From Patiria pectinifera (lineage: Eukaryota; Echinodermata; Asteroidea; Valvatida; Asterinidae): a stretch of 64,000 nucleotides of DNA. Each line of letters opens with the position of its first letter. The first letter of the stretch is position 1. The position numbers and the translations under genes were made by a program. Location: contig CM057129.1 of the NCBI GenBank assembly GCA_029964075.1, positions 27,395,430 through 27,459,429 of the forward strand, written 5' to 3'. The notes under the pieces were generated by a model. The model was not told the origin of the DNA. It did no database searches and was given only the letters and a program-made list of their open reading frames with translations. This document shows positions 33,845 through 46,863 of the stretch, piece by piece.

Positions 33845-34170
33845 GTATGTATTGGGGCCGTACTACACAATTTACATGCACCTTGTTTCAACCAATTTAC
33901 TATAAGAAAAGACAGGCAAAATTGAATTACTTGGACTGTTCCGAGGATTTTTCATGAAGCATTTGAAAATGTGCTTTGATCTTCCTAAGCTTTTTTAGCT
34001 CGCAAACCATTTTTGTTGTGATTACGGGAGACGTATCAACTAATACGAAGTTACCACTTACCGTTTGAGTCCTTAATACAATATCAGCGGTTCGACCTTA
34101 GCGGTGGTCCGCTGGCCAAATGCCAGTTGAATTGCCGGCGGACCAGCTGAAAAAATCTGTGTCAAAAAAA

Positions 34171-35800
34171 TGCTTGTTGTATTTATTTGTTTTTTTTACT
34201 TACATTCGCTATTTATTTTTCAAAAGAAACCTCTGTTATTTTTACAAATTCGCTTCGCGATATGACTACTTTGCAACTCGATGTCACGGTGATCATGTGC
34301 GTAAACGTAAACCCAGCTAGCTCAATGCAGCGATGACTGGTTCCCGCCGCGCCAATTTAGAAGACATGATGAAAATGTAACTAAACTGTGCACGGCTATG
34401 TGATCGATAGCGCTATCATGGCTATGCACTGTGCAGGCACGTGCTCTGTCAACTGGTCGGATTCGACATCGTAAAAATGCCAAGAAAACACCGATGGAGA
34501 AATAACATTTTTGCAAGTTAATTCACAGAATTGATCTAGCTTGTCTGTGTATGTATTTTCCGTGTTCAAGATTTCATTTTGAGTTCGCTCTACTCGTATT
34601 TGACGTGATACAATGCATCGTGTTTCCCGAAATTTTCGACCATAAAAACAAGGTCTGTTGGCTGCGCCACACACTGCACAGTGCATCACACACTACGGAG
34701 TTTTGTCCTAGCGTTGTGCATAGGCTATGGTGCGAACAACCTAAATTTTCCATTATTCTTTACGAATTATCGAATCTAAATATATTGACTATTGACAATA
34801 AGGCCAAAAAATAGAATAGTTCTGCTTCCGGTTACCCGACCGACCCTATTTTTAGGCTGCGACCCTAAAAATTGTATCGGCAATTCCAAAAAAAAATAAG
34901 AAAAAAAAATTGAATAAATAAAAATAAAATCTTGTTGTCTTTTCTGTCTTCACAAAATACCTCTCAACAACCCTTTTGCATCAAAATATGCTTGTATTTA
35001 TTTGTTTTCTTACTTACATTCGCCTTTTTTTTTCGAAAGACACCTCCGTTGTTTTTACAAATTCGCTTCGCAATATGACTACTTCGCAATTCGATGTCAC
35101 GGTGACTATAATCACGTGGCGATGACTGGTTCCCGCCGCGCGCGACACGCAGGGGCCAATTTAGAAGACATGATGAAAATGCGGTAACTAGTCCATAGCG
35201 CGCTAGCAGTGCAGGCCACTGTCAACTGGTCGGACTCGACATCGTAAAAATGCCAAAAAAACACCAATGGAGAAAGAACACTTTTGCAAGTTAATTTACA
35301 GAATTGATCTAGTTTGTCTGTGTATGTATTTTCTGTGCTCAAGAGTTCATTTTGAGATCGCACTACTCGTATTTGTGCCGTGTGTTTCCCGAAATTTTTG
35401 ACCGTAAAAACGGGTCTATCGGCCCATGGTGGGCCGCTCGCCACACACGCACGCATCACACACCTCGGAGTTTTGGCCAGTTCCCTGCGTTTTGACTAGC
35501 GTTGTGCATATGGCGCGAACGACCTGAATTTTTAATTATTTTTTTGAAATTATCGAACGTAAATATATTGACAATAATTAAAGGTAGGTTTTATTCACTT
35601 TTTGTTGCCATTTCGTGTATAGCTTTCGTAGTGCAATGGAAATAGTTCAGGCTATAACTTCGCATTATTATAATTGAATACCCCATTCAATCTGCATAAA
35701 AAACTTGGCCAAAAAAAAAAAGAATTTCCGCCCAACCGACCCTATTTTTGAAAGGCATGTAATCGAAAGCAGAACTATTTTGTTTGGCCTAATTAAGGTA
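34171..35800. repeat. Direct duplication of about 0.8 kb, no gene
   Basis: A segment starting near 34171 recurs near 34988 with shared words such as ACAAATTCGCTTCGC and CGATGTCACGGTGA. A shorter duplication (AAGGTAGGTTTTATTCAC) lies at about 35580 and 35795. ORFs differ between copies, so it is probably non-coding. Confidence 0.5.
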
Positions 35801-36198
35801 GGTTTTATTCACTTTTTGTGGCCATCATTTTGTGTATAGCTTTCGTAGTGCAATGAAAATAAATCAGGCTAAAACTTCGCATACTGAGGCCTAATACCCC
35901 ATTCAATCTGCATAAACAAATTGGTCAAAAAAACCCCCAAAAATCCGACCGACCGACCTTTTTTTAAAAGGCATGTTATCTGAGGCAGAAATATATTTTT
36001 TATTTGCGGCCTCAGATCATGGAGGAAGAAAATAGACCTCTATTGCTCAGGTGACATGATGATATGGGTGTTGACTATAGTCTAATTATGACTTTTGTGA
36101 AACTGATTATCTGGTGGGTAGTCACGCTGTATAAGACGGACCAGTCAAAAACCTGGCGGACCAGTCAAAATTCTAGCCAACTGGTCCGGCTGGCCAGT

Positions 36199-36860
36199 CA
36201 AAAAGAGGAAAAGCAAACCCTTAACCCTTGTTTGCTTTTGAATTTGTGGAAAGAAAAAAGAAAAAAAGGAACCCTTACCAGTCACCGTTTTTGATTTTTT
36301 CAAAAGAAAAAGGAAAAAGCAAACCCTTTACCCGTTTTTGCATTTGAATTTTTGAAAAGAAAAAACAAAAAGGAAACCCTTTGCCGGTTACCGTTTTCTA
36401 ATTTTAAAAAGAAAAAAAGGAAAAGCAAACCCTATACTGTACACCGCTTTTGATTCTGTGTTCAGAAAAAGAGACAACGCATCGAGTAACAGCATTCCGC
36501 TTTTGATGCGTATAAAACAAAATCATCAATCGTTTTCCTTTGTATACAGTTAACATTATGTAAATAAACGCAGCACACTCATATCTGTTTCATTTTGTTT
36601 CACTGAAACACAAACAACTAAAAACTAAGACAACATTTTCTTTGCCAAAACAAAAACGAAAAAAGGGTAACCGAAAAAGGAAAAACGAAACCTGTTACCA
36701 GTCTAAGCCCAACGAAACCCGAGTGCGGCCGAGTTCGTCAGAAAGTGTCTCGCGGCTGTTTCCTGTGAAAAAAAAACTGTCCACGGGGCATGGCGGGAAC
36801 TCATGCGCGACCACGGGCATGCACTTGTTTACTGTACTTGCTGTAATTTCTCTCTTTTAG
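36199..36860. repeat. Outer inverted arm of the FB-B structure, left
   Basis: This is complementary to 44642-45302. It is A-rich, with repeated GGAAAAGCAAACCC blocks. It directly abuts the TACGGCGCTCC end of FB-B. FB-A has no such outer arm. Confidence 0.7.
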
Positions 36861-36965
36861 TACGGCGCTCCATGAGTGCCATCCACTTCTTTATTTACTC
36901 AGATAATTTATCACGTCATGTTGACATATCGCCAAGAGTAAGGCGACTTAATCACATAATTGTGA

Positions 36966-37245
36966 GTCGACTTACCGAAGTCGACTTGACGACTTGTCCA
37001 GAAGCATTATCTCTCCAAGTCGACTTCCAGAAGTCGACATGACGACTTGTCCAGAGGCATTATCTCTCCAAGTCGTCTTCCATAAGTCGACATGACGACT
37101 TGTCCAGATGTATTATCTCGTCAAGTCGACTTTCCGAAGTCGAGATGACGACTTGTCCAGATGTATTATCTCGCCAAGTTGACTTCTCGAAGTCGAGATG
37201 ACGACTTGTCCAGATAAATTATCTTGCCAAGTCGACTTACGATGT
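36966..37245. repeat. 53-bp tandem array, left arm of FB-B
   Basis: Five monomers of 53 bp start AAGTCGACTT and carry GACGACTTGTCCAGA and ATTATCTC. Monomers differ by a few substitutions. Confidence 0.8.
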
Positions 37246-39281
37246 GGAGATGATGACATGCAAAAATCTCGTTCTGCATGGATATCCCGTTTTTGAAGCA
37301 CTGTCGTGGATTCTTTCTTGTTCGTCGGTGCATTTGAGGTTTTCCCCACCCGTTCTTATATGAACAATAAACTGGCAGAGGAACAAGAGATAAACTGTAG
37401 GGTATTGATTTGATCTGGGTCGAAGTTAATTTGTGTTTTTTATTTTCATCTTGTTTTAAATTACTCCCCCAAGCTTCTGCCTTGTTTTCCCCTATTTATC
37501 CCGTTGAAAAGTAATTGACTTCACGTTAAACATTAACAATCATAAATTCCCAAAAATGTCTTTATTGACAGGTTGCATAAAACTTGCTTTCTTAAATGAC
37601 ACTAACAAATTCAAGATTTGCTTTTAATCATATTGAGATCATATTTAAGATAAAACGACTCTCATGGAAACTTAGCAAAACTCTTGTCTGATATATTACG
37701 AGAAATGATTTGATAAAGATATCACTATAAAAACTCTTATTGTCAACACTAAATCAATGTTTTATAAAGGACATTAGCTTATGATAAGCCTAAGCACACT
37801 AAAATCACACTGTGATCATCACATTATAATAAAGTCCTGTTCCTAGCAATATAGAAGTTGTTCACTTTTGAATGAGACATCGGCCTCAATATTACTGTGA
37901 CGTTATTCTGATGTCATGAAGTATGAAATTACAAGCGATTTTAGATCACAAATCCACCTAAATCGTTAAGGCTGAGAACATCCATCGGGAAGAATGAAAT
38001 TTTGTCAAACATGTAATTCAAATTCCCAAGAACCTAAACAATTTTCCTATTAATAAGTTAATGATACTTTCCTCCTTGACGAAAGACACCAGGTGGAAGA
38101 CGTTAAAAGAGAGTATACTTTTTGTTCATAGGTATTAACAGTCAGTGGCGTGAGGTTGAACTCCGGTGGGGGGGGGGGGATGCACATGGGTGCACACAAT
38201 TTTTAATGGGGCACTGAAGGCAAATGACAAGTTGTTGTTCATTTCAAGATTTTAAACGGGGAGCGCCGGGCGGGGGGGGGGGGGGGGTATGGCACGGGCA
38301 TTCGTTGTGGGGGGAGGCACAACGCCACAGATAGTACCAGTATGTTTTACCTTTTTTTCAAGAAATGAAAAAGAATTATAACTGTAAATATAATATGTCA
38401 GCATGTTTTTTTTAATATCCTTCCTTTATCACCATGCAAACGCCGGTCATATTTTACAGCATAACCGGCTAATTCGACAATATTATACTTTTATCACATC
38501 TGCCTGTGAGTTGCGCAAAAGGAACGTTTTCCCTTTGGAATGTTGTCAGTCTCTCTTTTTGGAAAAGCCGAATATATATTGGCTAATAGGACATGATGCA
38601 AACCGCCATGGAGTGGTCGGTTTCAGAGTACAGGTTACTGATGAGGCTACCGTGTATACAACCATGCATGCGGTGCTCAGCCGATACCGATTCGCAAGGC
38701 TTTCTACCGGCTTCTCCTTGCAGGGGAGTCAAACAAGAAAATGACTGATTTGAAAATATTTAAAAATATTAGGCTTGCTCAATTTCATCTTTCATAAAGT
38801 ACATCTTATTGACTTTTAACTGTGAAAATTTCACGTCATTTGCATACTTTATTCCCGCGTTATGTCTAAAACAAGATAAGTTTGCGGTAGCACCATGTGA
38901 ATAAATCTCTTTTGTGAGTATGTGTGGTTCTGAAAAGAACCGAGGGGCTCAACGTTTCGAACAGTATGCTCTGACCGTCGTCAGGAGAATGTTATTCACA
39001 TGGGTGCTACCGCAAACTTTTCTTGTCTTAGTATCTTTCCACCATGCAAACCTTCAAATCTCACGTTATGTCTATTTGAATAAAAAGATCACAAAAGCTC
39101 GGCTGTCCACCTCTGATAATTCTACGAACGGTTAATACACATTGAGTAGTATGAAACATGGACGTTTTCCCACCTCGACGAATGAACGAGAACTTGCAAA
39201 GGATGTTTATATAGCTAATAACATTTCAGAAGAAAAAGAGTTGACTTGTTCCTCATATGCAAACCATTACAACTGACAGTA

Positions 39282-42262
39282 TAGAGGAGCTGCTAAGCGA
39301 AAAATCGTGCACTTTGTGGTAAAAGCATGAAATTTGGCATGTGGGGTCAAAATGGGCTAAAAATTATTTTAAGATCGGGACCCATCCTGGATCTTGCCCA
39401 TTTTGGGGGCGGAGCTTGATTTTTCAAAAAAGGGGGTGCAAACAATACAAACTCATGAAAACTGTATTTAACATCAAATTTCCTTGGTTGTTTACGCCCT
39501 GAAATATACTTAAACATGAAATAAGACATTCTAGCATTCTAACACCTGTTAATTTTCCACCCATTTTGTGGGCGTGGTCTAAATGGTAAAAGAGGCGGTA
39601 TATATTAGCAGTTTGGTTCTAATATGGAAAACATCATTCAGTTTGGTGGTAAAATTCTGAAAATTGGCATGTCCAATTGAAATGGGCTGAACATAATTTT
39701 TAGAGGTGAACGCATCTTGGATCTTGCCCATTTGGGGGGCAGAGCTTGATTTTTCAAAAAGGGGAGTGCAAAAAAAGAAAACGCAGAAAACTGTATTTTA
39801 CGTCCACTTTGTTTCTCATGCTTTGATACAAAGTGGATGTAAATTCTAACATTCTAACACGTGTTATTTTCACCCTTTTGCGGGCGTGGCCTAAATATGT
39901 AAAGAGGCGGTACATTAGAGCAGCTTGATTCAAACGAGGGGAAATCATCATTTTTTGCTGGTAAATACACAACTTTTCCATCGGTTAACTATGTTTACCA
40001 TACACTATAAAGATAAGTTTAAACGGTTGCAAGACTAATTGTAGCCCTTTAGGGGTGGAGCTACATTTTAAAGTAGGCGGCTATAAAAAAAAAATCATAT
40101 CTAAATTGGTATGATTGTCTACAAGTAACTTACACAGGGTGAGTCAAAAAAAAGACACCCAAATGGCAGGACAAATTTTTTTAATGAAGTTCTGCATGTA
40201 GCACTATCAAAATCAAGATATGAAAGCCCAATTTATAAGCTTTGTTTTAGTACAAGAATCATTCAAATCACTTATGTACTTTTCAAGTTACAGAATTTTA
40301 AACACAAACACCGTCTTAAAAGTTCTGTCAGCAAAACGAAAACAATTCACATATAGGGGGATGCGCTGGAATTGTTTTCGTTTTGCTGAAAGAACACACA
40401 CCATTTGTTTGTGATACGTGGACAGAAATATGACAAGTAAATATTTAAAATTTTTAGCATTTACTCCTTTTTATTTATAAGAAACGAAGTAAACGCTTAT
40501 AGTGTAGCAAAAGCTTAAAGGTAAAAAGTAATTATTTTCAGAATTTAGCAAACGGTTTTTAGTAAAAGTGTTTGCTTAATTTTCATTCATACAGATGCGA
40601 GTAAATGCTTCAAAGTAGTAGCAAAAGCAAATGCCATGTTTTATTCATACAAACATGGTATCATTTGTACTTTATGAACTTTAATAAATGCAGTAATTTT
40701 TGCGCAGAATTATTTTACTTTATAATTTCAAGGTTGCCCCAACCCAGCCTTGTGAATGACAAGTGCATATTTGAAATCTGAAGCATTTACTCCTTTTTAT
40801 TCATACGAAACGAAGTATAAACGATAAATAATTTTTTTCTGGTAATGAAACCAAGGATTCCTCAAAAGTGCATGCCCCAGGCACTGTAGCTCGCAAACCC
40901 CGAAAAAAAAACGTATAGAGAAGACAATGAGAAGAAATTACAGTTTTAGAGGTGGGAGGAAAACCCCAGAAGAATAGTCTGGGGAAAACCCACGGAATCA
41001 GGTAGAGACTGAAAACCCAATCCACATGTAGACCATGGGTGCCGATGCACAGCGCATTGTGCGCATAAACGGCATTGCGTTCGTCACGTTTGGTGCGCTT
41101 TTTTGTATCTGTCCTCCAGCACGTGACCCTCCCCAGTGCCGCTTTCCGTTTCGGTTACGATAGTTTTATTTTCTGCAAACCTATAAACGTGTAAAGCTTA
41201 CATTTTGCAGGCCATTTACTCAAGAGCAAATGGTTTTTAGTAAAAGTGTTTGCTTAATTTTCATTCATACAGATGCGAGTAAATGCTTCGAAAGTGGTAG
41301 AAAAAGCAAATGCCATGCTTTATTCATACAAACATGGTATCATTAATGAACTTTAATAAATGCAGTAGTTTTTGCGCAGAATTATTTTGCTTTATAATTT
41401 CTAGGTTGCCCCAACCCAGCCTTGCAAATGACAAGTGCATATTTGAAATCTGAAGCATTTACTCCTTTTTATTCATACGAAACGAAGTAAACGATTATTA
41501 GGCCAAAAAAGGCTCTGGTTTCTGGTATGCGCGCGCGTCGCCGTCGCCATAGCCATGCGCGTCGGCAATATAAGGTGATGTCTTTCAATGTAAGATGATG
41601 TCTCAAACCACCAAACTCACTGGTTCGACTGGAATCCTGCTGCTGCACAATTTTAACGTGTTACTTCTCATAAAGTTATTTCTCATGTCTAAGTTTATTT
41701 CAAGCATGAAGAACAAAGGAAAATGGATGTTAAATACAGTTTTTCTGAGTTTTTTATTTTTTGCACTCCCCTTTTTGAAAAATCAAGCTCCGCCCTCCAA
41801 AATTGTGCAAGATCCAAGATGTGTTCACCTCTTAAAATTATTTTCAGCCCATTTTAACTGGACCTGCCTATTTTCAGGATTTTACTACCAAACCGAATAA
41901 TGTTTTCCATATTAGAACTAAACTGCTAATATATACCGCCTCTTTTGTACATTTAGACCACGCCCACAAAATGGGTGGAAATTAACTGGTGTTCGAATGC
42001 TAGAATGTTATATTTTATGTATAAGTTTATTTCAAACCATAGAAAAACAAGGAAAATGGATGATAAATACAGTTTTTATGAGTTTGTATTGTTCGCACCC
42101 CCTTTAAAAAAAATCAAGCTCCGCCCCCAAAATGGGCAAGATCCAGGATGGGTCCCGATCTTAAAATGAATTCTAGCCCATTTGGACCCCACCTGCCAAA
42201 TTTCATGCTTTTACCAAAAAGTGCACGATTTGGGCCAAAAATGGACCTAAGCAGCTCCACTA
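39282..42262. mobile_element. 3-kb terminal-inverted-repeat element splitting FB-B
   Basis: It is flanked by GTA (39279-39281 and 42263-42265), matching the single GTA in FB-A at the same place. The termini TAGAGGAGCTGCTAAG and, from the right, TAGTGGAGCTGCTTAG lead into long imperfect inverted arms (about 39282-39980 and 41590-42262). Each arm has two related blocks containing GATCTTGCCCATTT and GGAGCTTGATTTTTC. The centre has direct repeats of about 270 bp (about 40548-40822 and 41226-41497). A 3-bp duplication would suit PIF/Harbinger-type elements, but the family is not established. No transposase ORF. Confidence 0.7.
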
Positions 42263-44304
42263 GTAAAAACAATGGTCTTGATTTCAATTATTAATATCTC
42301 ATTTTAATGAATGCTTGTTTGTATTATCACTACGCTCAATGGCACTCCAAGGACAGCTATAAAAAATGGTTTCTTTAAGTAAAACATGCATAACTTCTGT
42401 TGGCATAGATCAATATCAGTAACTGCTTTTTTTTTCCAGATGAGTGGAAGAACATGCTCTTATTAGACATACTTCATTGTATCAAATTTGTGTATCAAAT
42501 TTGATTGCATTTTGAATCACCTTGTAGATGATAATAATTGCCGTATATGCACAACAACAATCGGGGGCGGAACCAGGAATTTTTGTGGGGAGGTTCATCA
42601 GCAAATCAATACTGACATGTAGACAGGTTTTTTTTGTCCGGACACTTGGCTCCTTAAAATCAATAGGGGGGGGGGGGGGGCCCGTACCATACTTTGAAAG
42701 CGGTCGCTGTTCAAATCCGATGATTATTAACAATATGTTACGGGATGTACAAATACCCCCTAACCCAGCAGGTTCTGTCCGTATTTTGGGGAAAGGCGTA
42801 TAATACCAGTATAATTTCTTGGGGCGTCGGAGTAGGGGCGCTGGGCAGTACTTTTGTACAGGATTACACCGTAACGTCCCACGAATGGGCAATTGTGTAC
42901 ACAGATGCATGCAAAGGCCTCAATTGAATAACCATTCGGCACCAGAATATAATTTTTTTATGATTTGGGAAAAGCTTGGCTAGGCTTGACTTGTCTTTTT
43001 TATTGCCACAAGAACATTTAATTTTACCTCAAAATAAGTCATCAACTATAATTTACATCATTATGATGTTATCAAAATATAAAACAACAAACCAAAAAAT
43101 TCGACGAAATTTATTTCTTTGTAGATTGTGTTTATCCAACTTACAAACTCATGGGGCATCGAACCGGGGACATCTGTGGTTTAGTCGAGTAAACACACAC
43201 AAAGACATGTAAAATTAGAACTAAAGGACAGTTGAGTGTCAATACGTTTGTGGTACATTTTGAAACGTGTAAATTATTTTGCAAACGGACTTGATATTTC
43301 TTAATTATTAAATAGCATTCCTAGAAACTAATACCCCTCAACATTGAGACTGAAAATTTGATCAAAATGCCGCGTGCAGAGGCAACTAATGGTTGTGTCT
43401 CTTTTGTTGATGTTCATAAAAAATGCAAAACGTCTGCTCGTCTATTTCCTTTCCACACATGAAGCGGCACAAAGACGGATGATTAATGATGTCATTAGAG
43501 TTGTTTTCATTGTTGCTTTGATGCAAAGCGTTTGGGTATTATCATCTATGGAGAAGCTCTTAAGCTTGACGAACATGCAACGCATGATATAGTTATGGGG
43601 ATTTGAAAGGTTATTGTTGGTATAATTATGTATGTGCTTTTTCAAAACTTCGATTTTTCTTTTCCGAACGAAATGTAAAAGAATATAATGTCCTGCAACA
43701 AATGCCCCCCCCCCCGGCGCTCCCCATTTACAATCTTGAAATTAACACAAATTTGTCTTTGTCTTCAGTGTCCCAGATTTAATGTTGGCAATAAGAGTTT
43801 TTATCAAATCATTTCTCGTAATATATCAGACAAGAGTTCAGACAAGAGTTTTGCTAATTTTCCGATATTCCAATTTAAGCCGTGAGAGTCGTTTTATCTT
43901 AAATATGATCTCAATATGATTAAAAGCAAATCTTGAATTTGTAAGTGTCATTTTTAGGCAAGATGTCAATAAAGACATTTTTGTGAATTTATGATTGTTA
44001 ATGTTTAACGTGAAGTGAATTACTTTTCAACGGGATAAATAGGGGAAAACACGGCAGAGGTGTGATTTCCTACAGAGCTTGGGGGAGTAATTTAAAACAA
44101 GTTGAAAATAAAAAAAAAACACAAATCAACTTCGACCCAGATCAAATCAATACCCTACAGTTTATCTCTTGTTCCTCTGCCAGTTTATTGTTCATATAAG
44201 AACGGGTGGGGAAAACCTCAAATGCACCGACGAACAAGAAAGAATCCACGACAGTGCTTCAAAAACGGGATATCCATGCAGAACGAGATTTTTGCATGTC
44301 ATCA

Positions 44305-44540
44305 TCTCCACATCGTAAGTCGACTTGGCAAGATAATTTATCTGGACAAGTTGTCATCTCGACTTCAGGAAGTCGACTTAGCGAGATATTTCATCTGGAC
44401 AAGTCGTCATCTCGACTTCGGTAAGTCGACTAGACGAGATAATACATCTGGACAAGTCGTCATGTCGTCTTATGGAAGACGACTTGGAGAGATAATGCAT
44501 CTGGACAAGTCGTCAAGTCGACTTCGGTAAGTCGACTCAC
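44305..44540. repeat. 53-bp tandem array, right arm of FB-B
   Basis: This is the inverted counterpart of 36966-37245, about one monomer shorter. Confidence 0.78.
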
Positions 44541-44641
44541 AATTATGTGATTAAGTCGCCTTACTCTTGGCGATATGTCAACATGACGTGATAAATTATC
44601 TGAGTAAATATAGAAGTGGATGGCACTCATGGAGCGCCGTA

Positions 44642-45302
44642 CTAAAGAGAGAAATTACAGCAAGTACAGTAAACAAGTGCATGCCCGTGGTCGCGCATGA
44701 GTCCCCGCCATGCCCCGTGGACAGGTTTTTTTTCACAGGAAACAGCCGCGAGACACTTTCTGACGAACTCGGCCGCACTCGGGTTTCGTTGGGCTTAGAC
44801 TGGTAACAGGTTTCGTTTTTCCTTTTTCGGTTACCCTTTTTTCGTTTTTGTTTTGGCAAAGAAAATGTTGTCTTAGTTTTTAGTTGTTTGTGTTTCAGTG
44901 AAACAAAATGAAACAGATATGAGTGTGCTGCGTTTATTTACATAATGTTAACTGTATACAAAGGAAAACGATTGATGATTTTGTTTTATACGCATCAAAA
45001 GCGGAGTGCTGTTACTCGATGCGTTGTCTCTTTTTCTGAACACAGAATCAAAAGCGGTGTACAGTATAGGGTTTGCTTTTCCTTTTTTTCTTTTTAAAAT
45101 TAGAAAACGGTAACCGGCAAAGGGTTTCCTTTTTGTTTTTTCTTTTCAAAAATTCAAATGCAAAAACGGGTAAAGGGTTTGCTTTTTCCTTTTTCTTTTG
45201 AAAAAATCAAAAACGGTGACTGGTAAGGGTTCCTTTTTTTCTTTTTTCTTTCCACAAATTCAAAAGCAAACAAGGGTTAAGGGTTTGCTTTTCCTCTTTT
45301 TG
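44642..45302. repeat. Outer inverted arm of the FB-B structure, right
   Basis: This is complementary to 36199-36860. It is T-rich, with GGGTTTGCTTTTTCC blocks. It passes without a break into the 62-bp tandem array. Confidence 0.7.
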
Positions 45303-45735
45303 GTTCAAAAATTTCAAAACAAAAACTGGTAAAAGGGTTGGCTTTTTCTTTTTTCTTTTCAAAAATTCAAAAACGGAAATTGGTAAAGGGTTGGCTTTTT
45401 CTTTTTCTTTTCAAAAATCCAAAAACGGAAATTGGTTAAGGGTTTGCTTTTTCATTTTTCTGTTCAAAAATCCATAACCAAAAATTGGAAAAGGGTTTGC
45501 TTTTTCATTTTTCTGTTCAAAAATTCAAAACCAAAAATTGAAAAAGGGTTTGCTTTTTCATTTTTCTCTTCAAAAATTCAAAACCAAAAATTGGAAAAGG
45601 GTTTGCTTTTTCATTTTTTTGTTCAAAAATCCAAAACCAAAATTTGGAAAAGGGTTTGCTTTTTCATTTTTCTGTTCAAAAATCCAAAACAAAAAATTGG
45701 AAAAGGGTTTGCTTTTTCATTTTTCTGTTTACAAT
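45303..45735. repeat. 62-bp tandem array
   Basis: At least six copies of a 62-bp unit contain AAAAGGGTTTGCTTTTTCAT and TTCAAAAATCCAAAACC. Because 62 is not a multiple of three, all frames read similar Lys/Phe-rich peptides. Those ORFs are artefacts of the array. The same motif in simpler form makes up the outer FB-B arms. Confidence 0.75.
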
Positions 45736-45739
45736 TTTA

Positions 45740-45940
45740 AAAATGGTAAAAGGTACAACACTTTTGTTTTTCTGTTTTCGTTTTTTAGACGCATAAACGG
45801 AAACTGGTAAACGATTTCCTTTTTCTGTTTCATTACCAAGATGGTAAAAGGTACAACACTTTTGTTTTTCTGTTTTCGTTTTTTAGACGCATAAACGGAA
45901 ACTGGTAAACGATTTCCTTTTTCTGTTTCATTACCAAGAT
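45740..45940. repeat. Two direct copies of a segment of about 98 bp
   Basis: ATGGTAAAAGGTACAACACT begins at about 45743 and again at 45841, each followed by TTTTTAGACGCATAAACGG. It is non-coding and closes the right side of the G3 intron insertion. Confidence 0.65.
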
Positions 45941-46103
45941 GGTAATAGGGTAAACGGTAAAGGGTTCGTTTTTTATTTTTATTTTGACAATTTTCAAACG
46001 GTAACTGATTGGACGGTATGTACACGGACCCAGTGGTACAACTCTTTTCAATTTTATTATGAATAAAAGCTTTCATTGCCCTGACACTTTCATCCGATGA
46101 CAG

Positions 46104-46863
46104 GTTATTGGTGAGGTGACGGGTCTTACGTTGGCGATGATGTCATACGACCGATGGAGATTGGTTGCGTATCCGCTGGAGGCCGTCAAACACATCGAAA
46201 GACGCAAACGGGTCTTTCTGTTCGGTATAGTCATTCTGTGGGCTGGTAAGTGACATATCAGGCAACGGCCAAAGAAACAAAGATTAAGGACATCTTTCTA
46301 GTGATTTAGTATTTACGGTTTCTATTTTGAAGGTCTTGATCTGTAGTTCGTTTCCTGCTTTTGTTTTGCTCTCAGTGTCATTTGCGATGTATGTTCCGGT
46401 CATCTTCTACTCGGTCAAAATAGTATACCTTGATGCTGCCTTTTGCACCATTTGGTTTCCTTGGGAATACGGCCAGAAGGTTTTCCATACCTACGCCGCC
46501 ATCACAATGTACATCGTTCCGCTGATTTTCATCTCAGTGTGCTACCTGAAGATCTGGCTGAAGCTTCGACAGAAGACACCAGGTTCCGCTACAGCGTCGG
46601 GTACCAGCACGGCCAGAAGCTCGCAACGCATGCGCCGAACTCTCCGTTTAATCATGGTTGTGATCGCGGTCTTTGCGCTGTCGTGGCTACCGCGTCGTGT
46701 GCTCCTGATGTGGGTGGTGTGGGACCCCAATTTATATGGCGAAAGTCCCGTTTACCTAATCGGCTCGGGTATAGCCAATTTGATCCTCTACCTGAACAGT
46801 GTGGTCAACCCTTTCATTTACCCATTTGCCGGTACCGGTTTCAGAAAACACCTTCCGGCATAA
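46104..46863 (+). CDS. G3 exons 2-3: GPCR TM3-TM7, C-terminal tail truncated
   Basis: Exon 2 is 46104-46245 and exon 3 runs 46376-46863, with normal splice signals and phases. Joined to 33503-33844 it encodes 323 aa. DRW, FALSWLP and NPFIY are present and loop 2 reads KIVYLDAAFC, one residue longer than in the others. A small change (a net 1-base loss in the GCATACTTACGCGG region) creates TAA after KHLPA. The cytoplasmic tail of about 60 aa is lost, although its sequence remains untranslated to 47045. The 7TM core is intact. The truncated tail and 12.3-kb intron make G3 either a tail-less receptor or an early pseudogene. Confidence 0.78.

Larger units (their letters stand above)
36861..44641. 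mobile_element. FB-B: foldback element, reverse-oriented relative of FB-A, split internally
   Basis: The ends are the same TACGGCGCTCCATG as FB-A. The left half (36861-39281) is the reverse complement of the right part of FB-A, and the right half (42266-44641) is the reverse complement of its left part. The two FB elements are therefore homologous in opposite orientation. 53-bp AAGTCGACTT arrays lie at 36966-37245 and 44305-44540. A different element of about 3 kb sits exactly at the break. The element is non-coding. Confidence 0.8.
34090..46034. mobile_element. Compound insertion of about 12 kb in G3 intron 1
   Basis: The G3 intron matches the other copies up to about 34090 (CCTTAATACA) and again from about 46034 (GTACAACTCTTTTC). 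Everything between is foreign. Components are a tandemly duplicated region (34171-35800), the outer inverted arms (36199-36860 and 44642-45302), FB-B (36861-44641) with a further insertion at its centre (39282-42262), and a 62-bp tandem array (about 45300-45735). The outer ends are not clean enough to call a target duplication. No transposase was found. Confidence 0.75.

Noticed and set aside
36966..37245. Regular 53-bp repeats considered as a CRISPR-like array
   Set aside because: There are no unique spacers between repeats, the monomers are contiguous and palindromic, they occur as inverted pairs in a transposon, and the genome is eukaryotic.
45432..45810. Phe/Lys-rich ORFs of 90-115 aa
   Set aside because: All arise from the 62-bp and 98-bp tandem repeats, which read openly in more than one frame.
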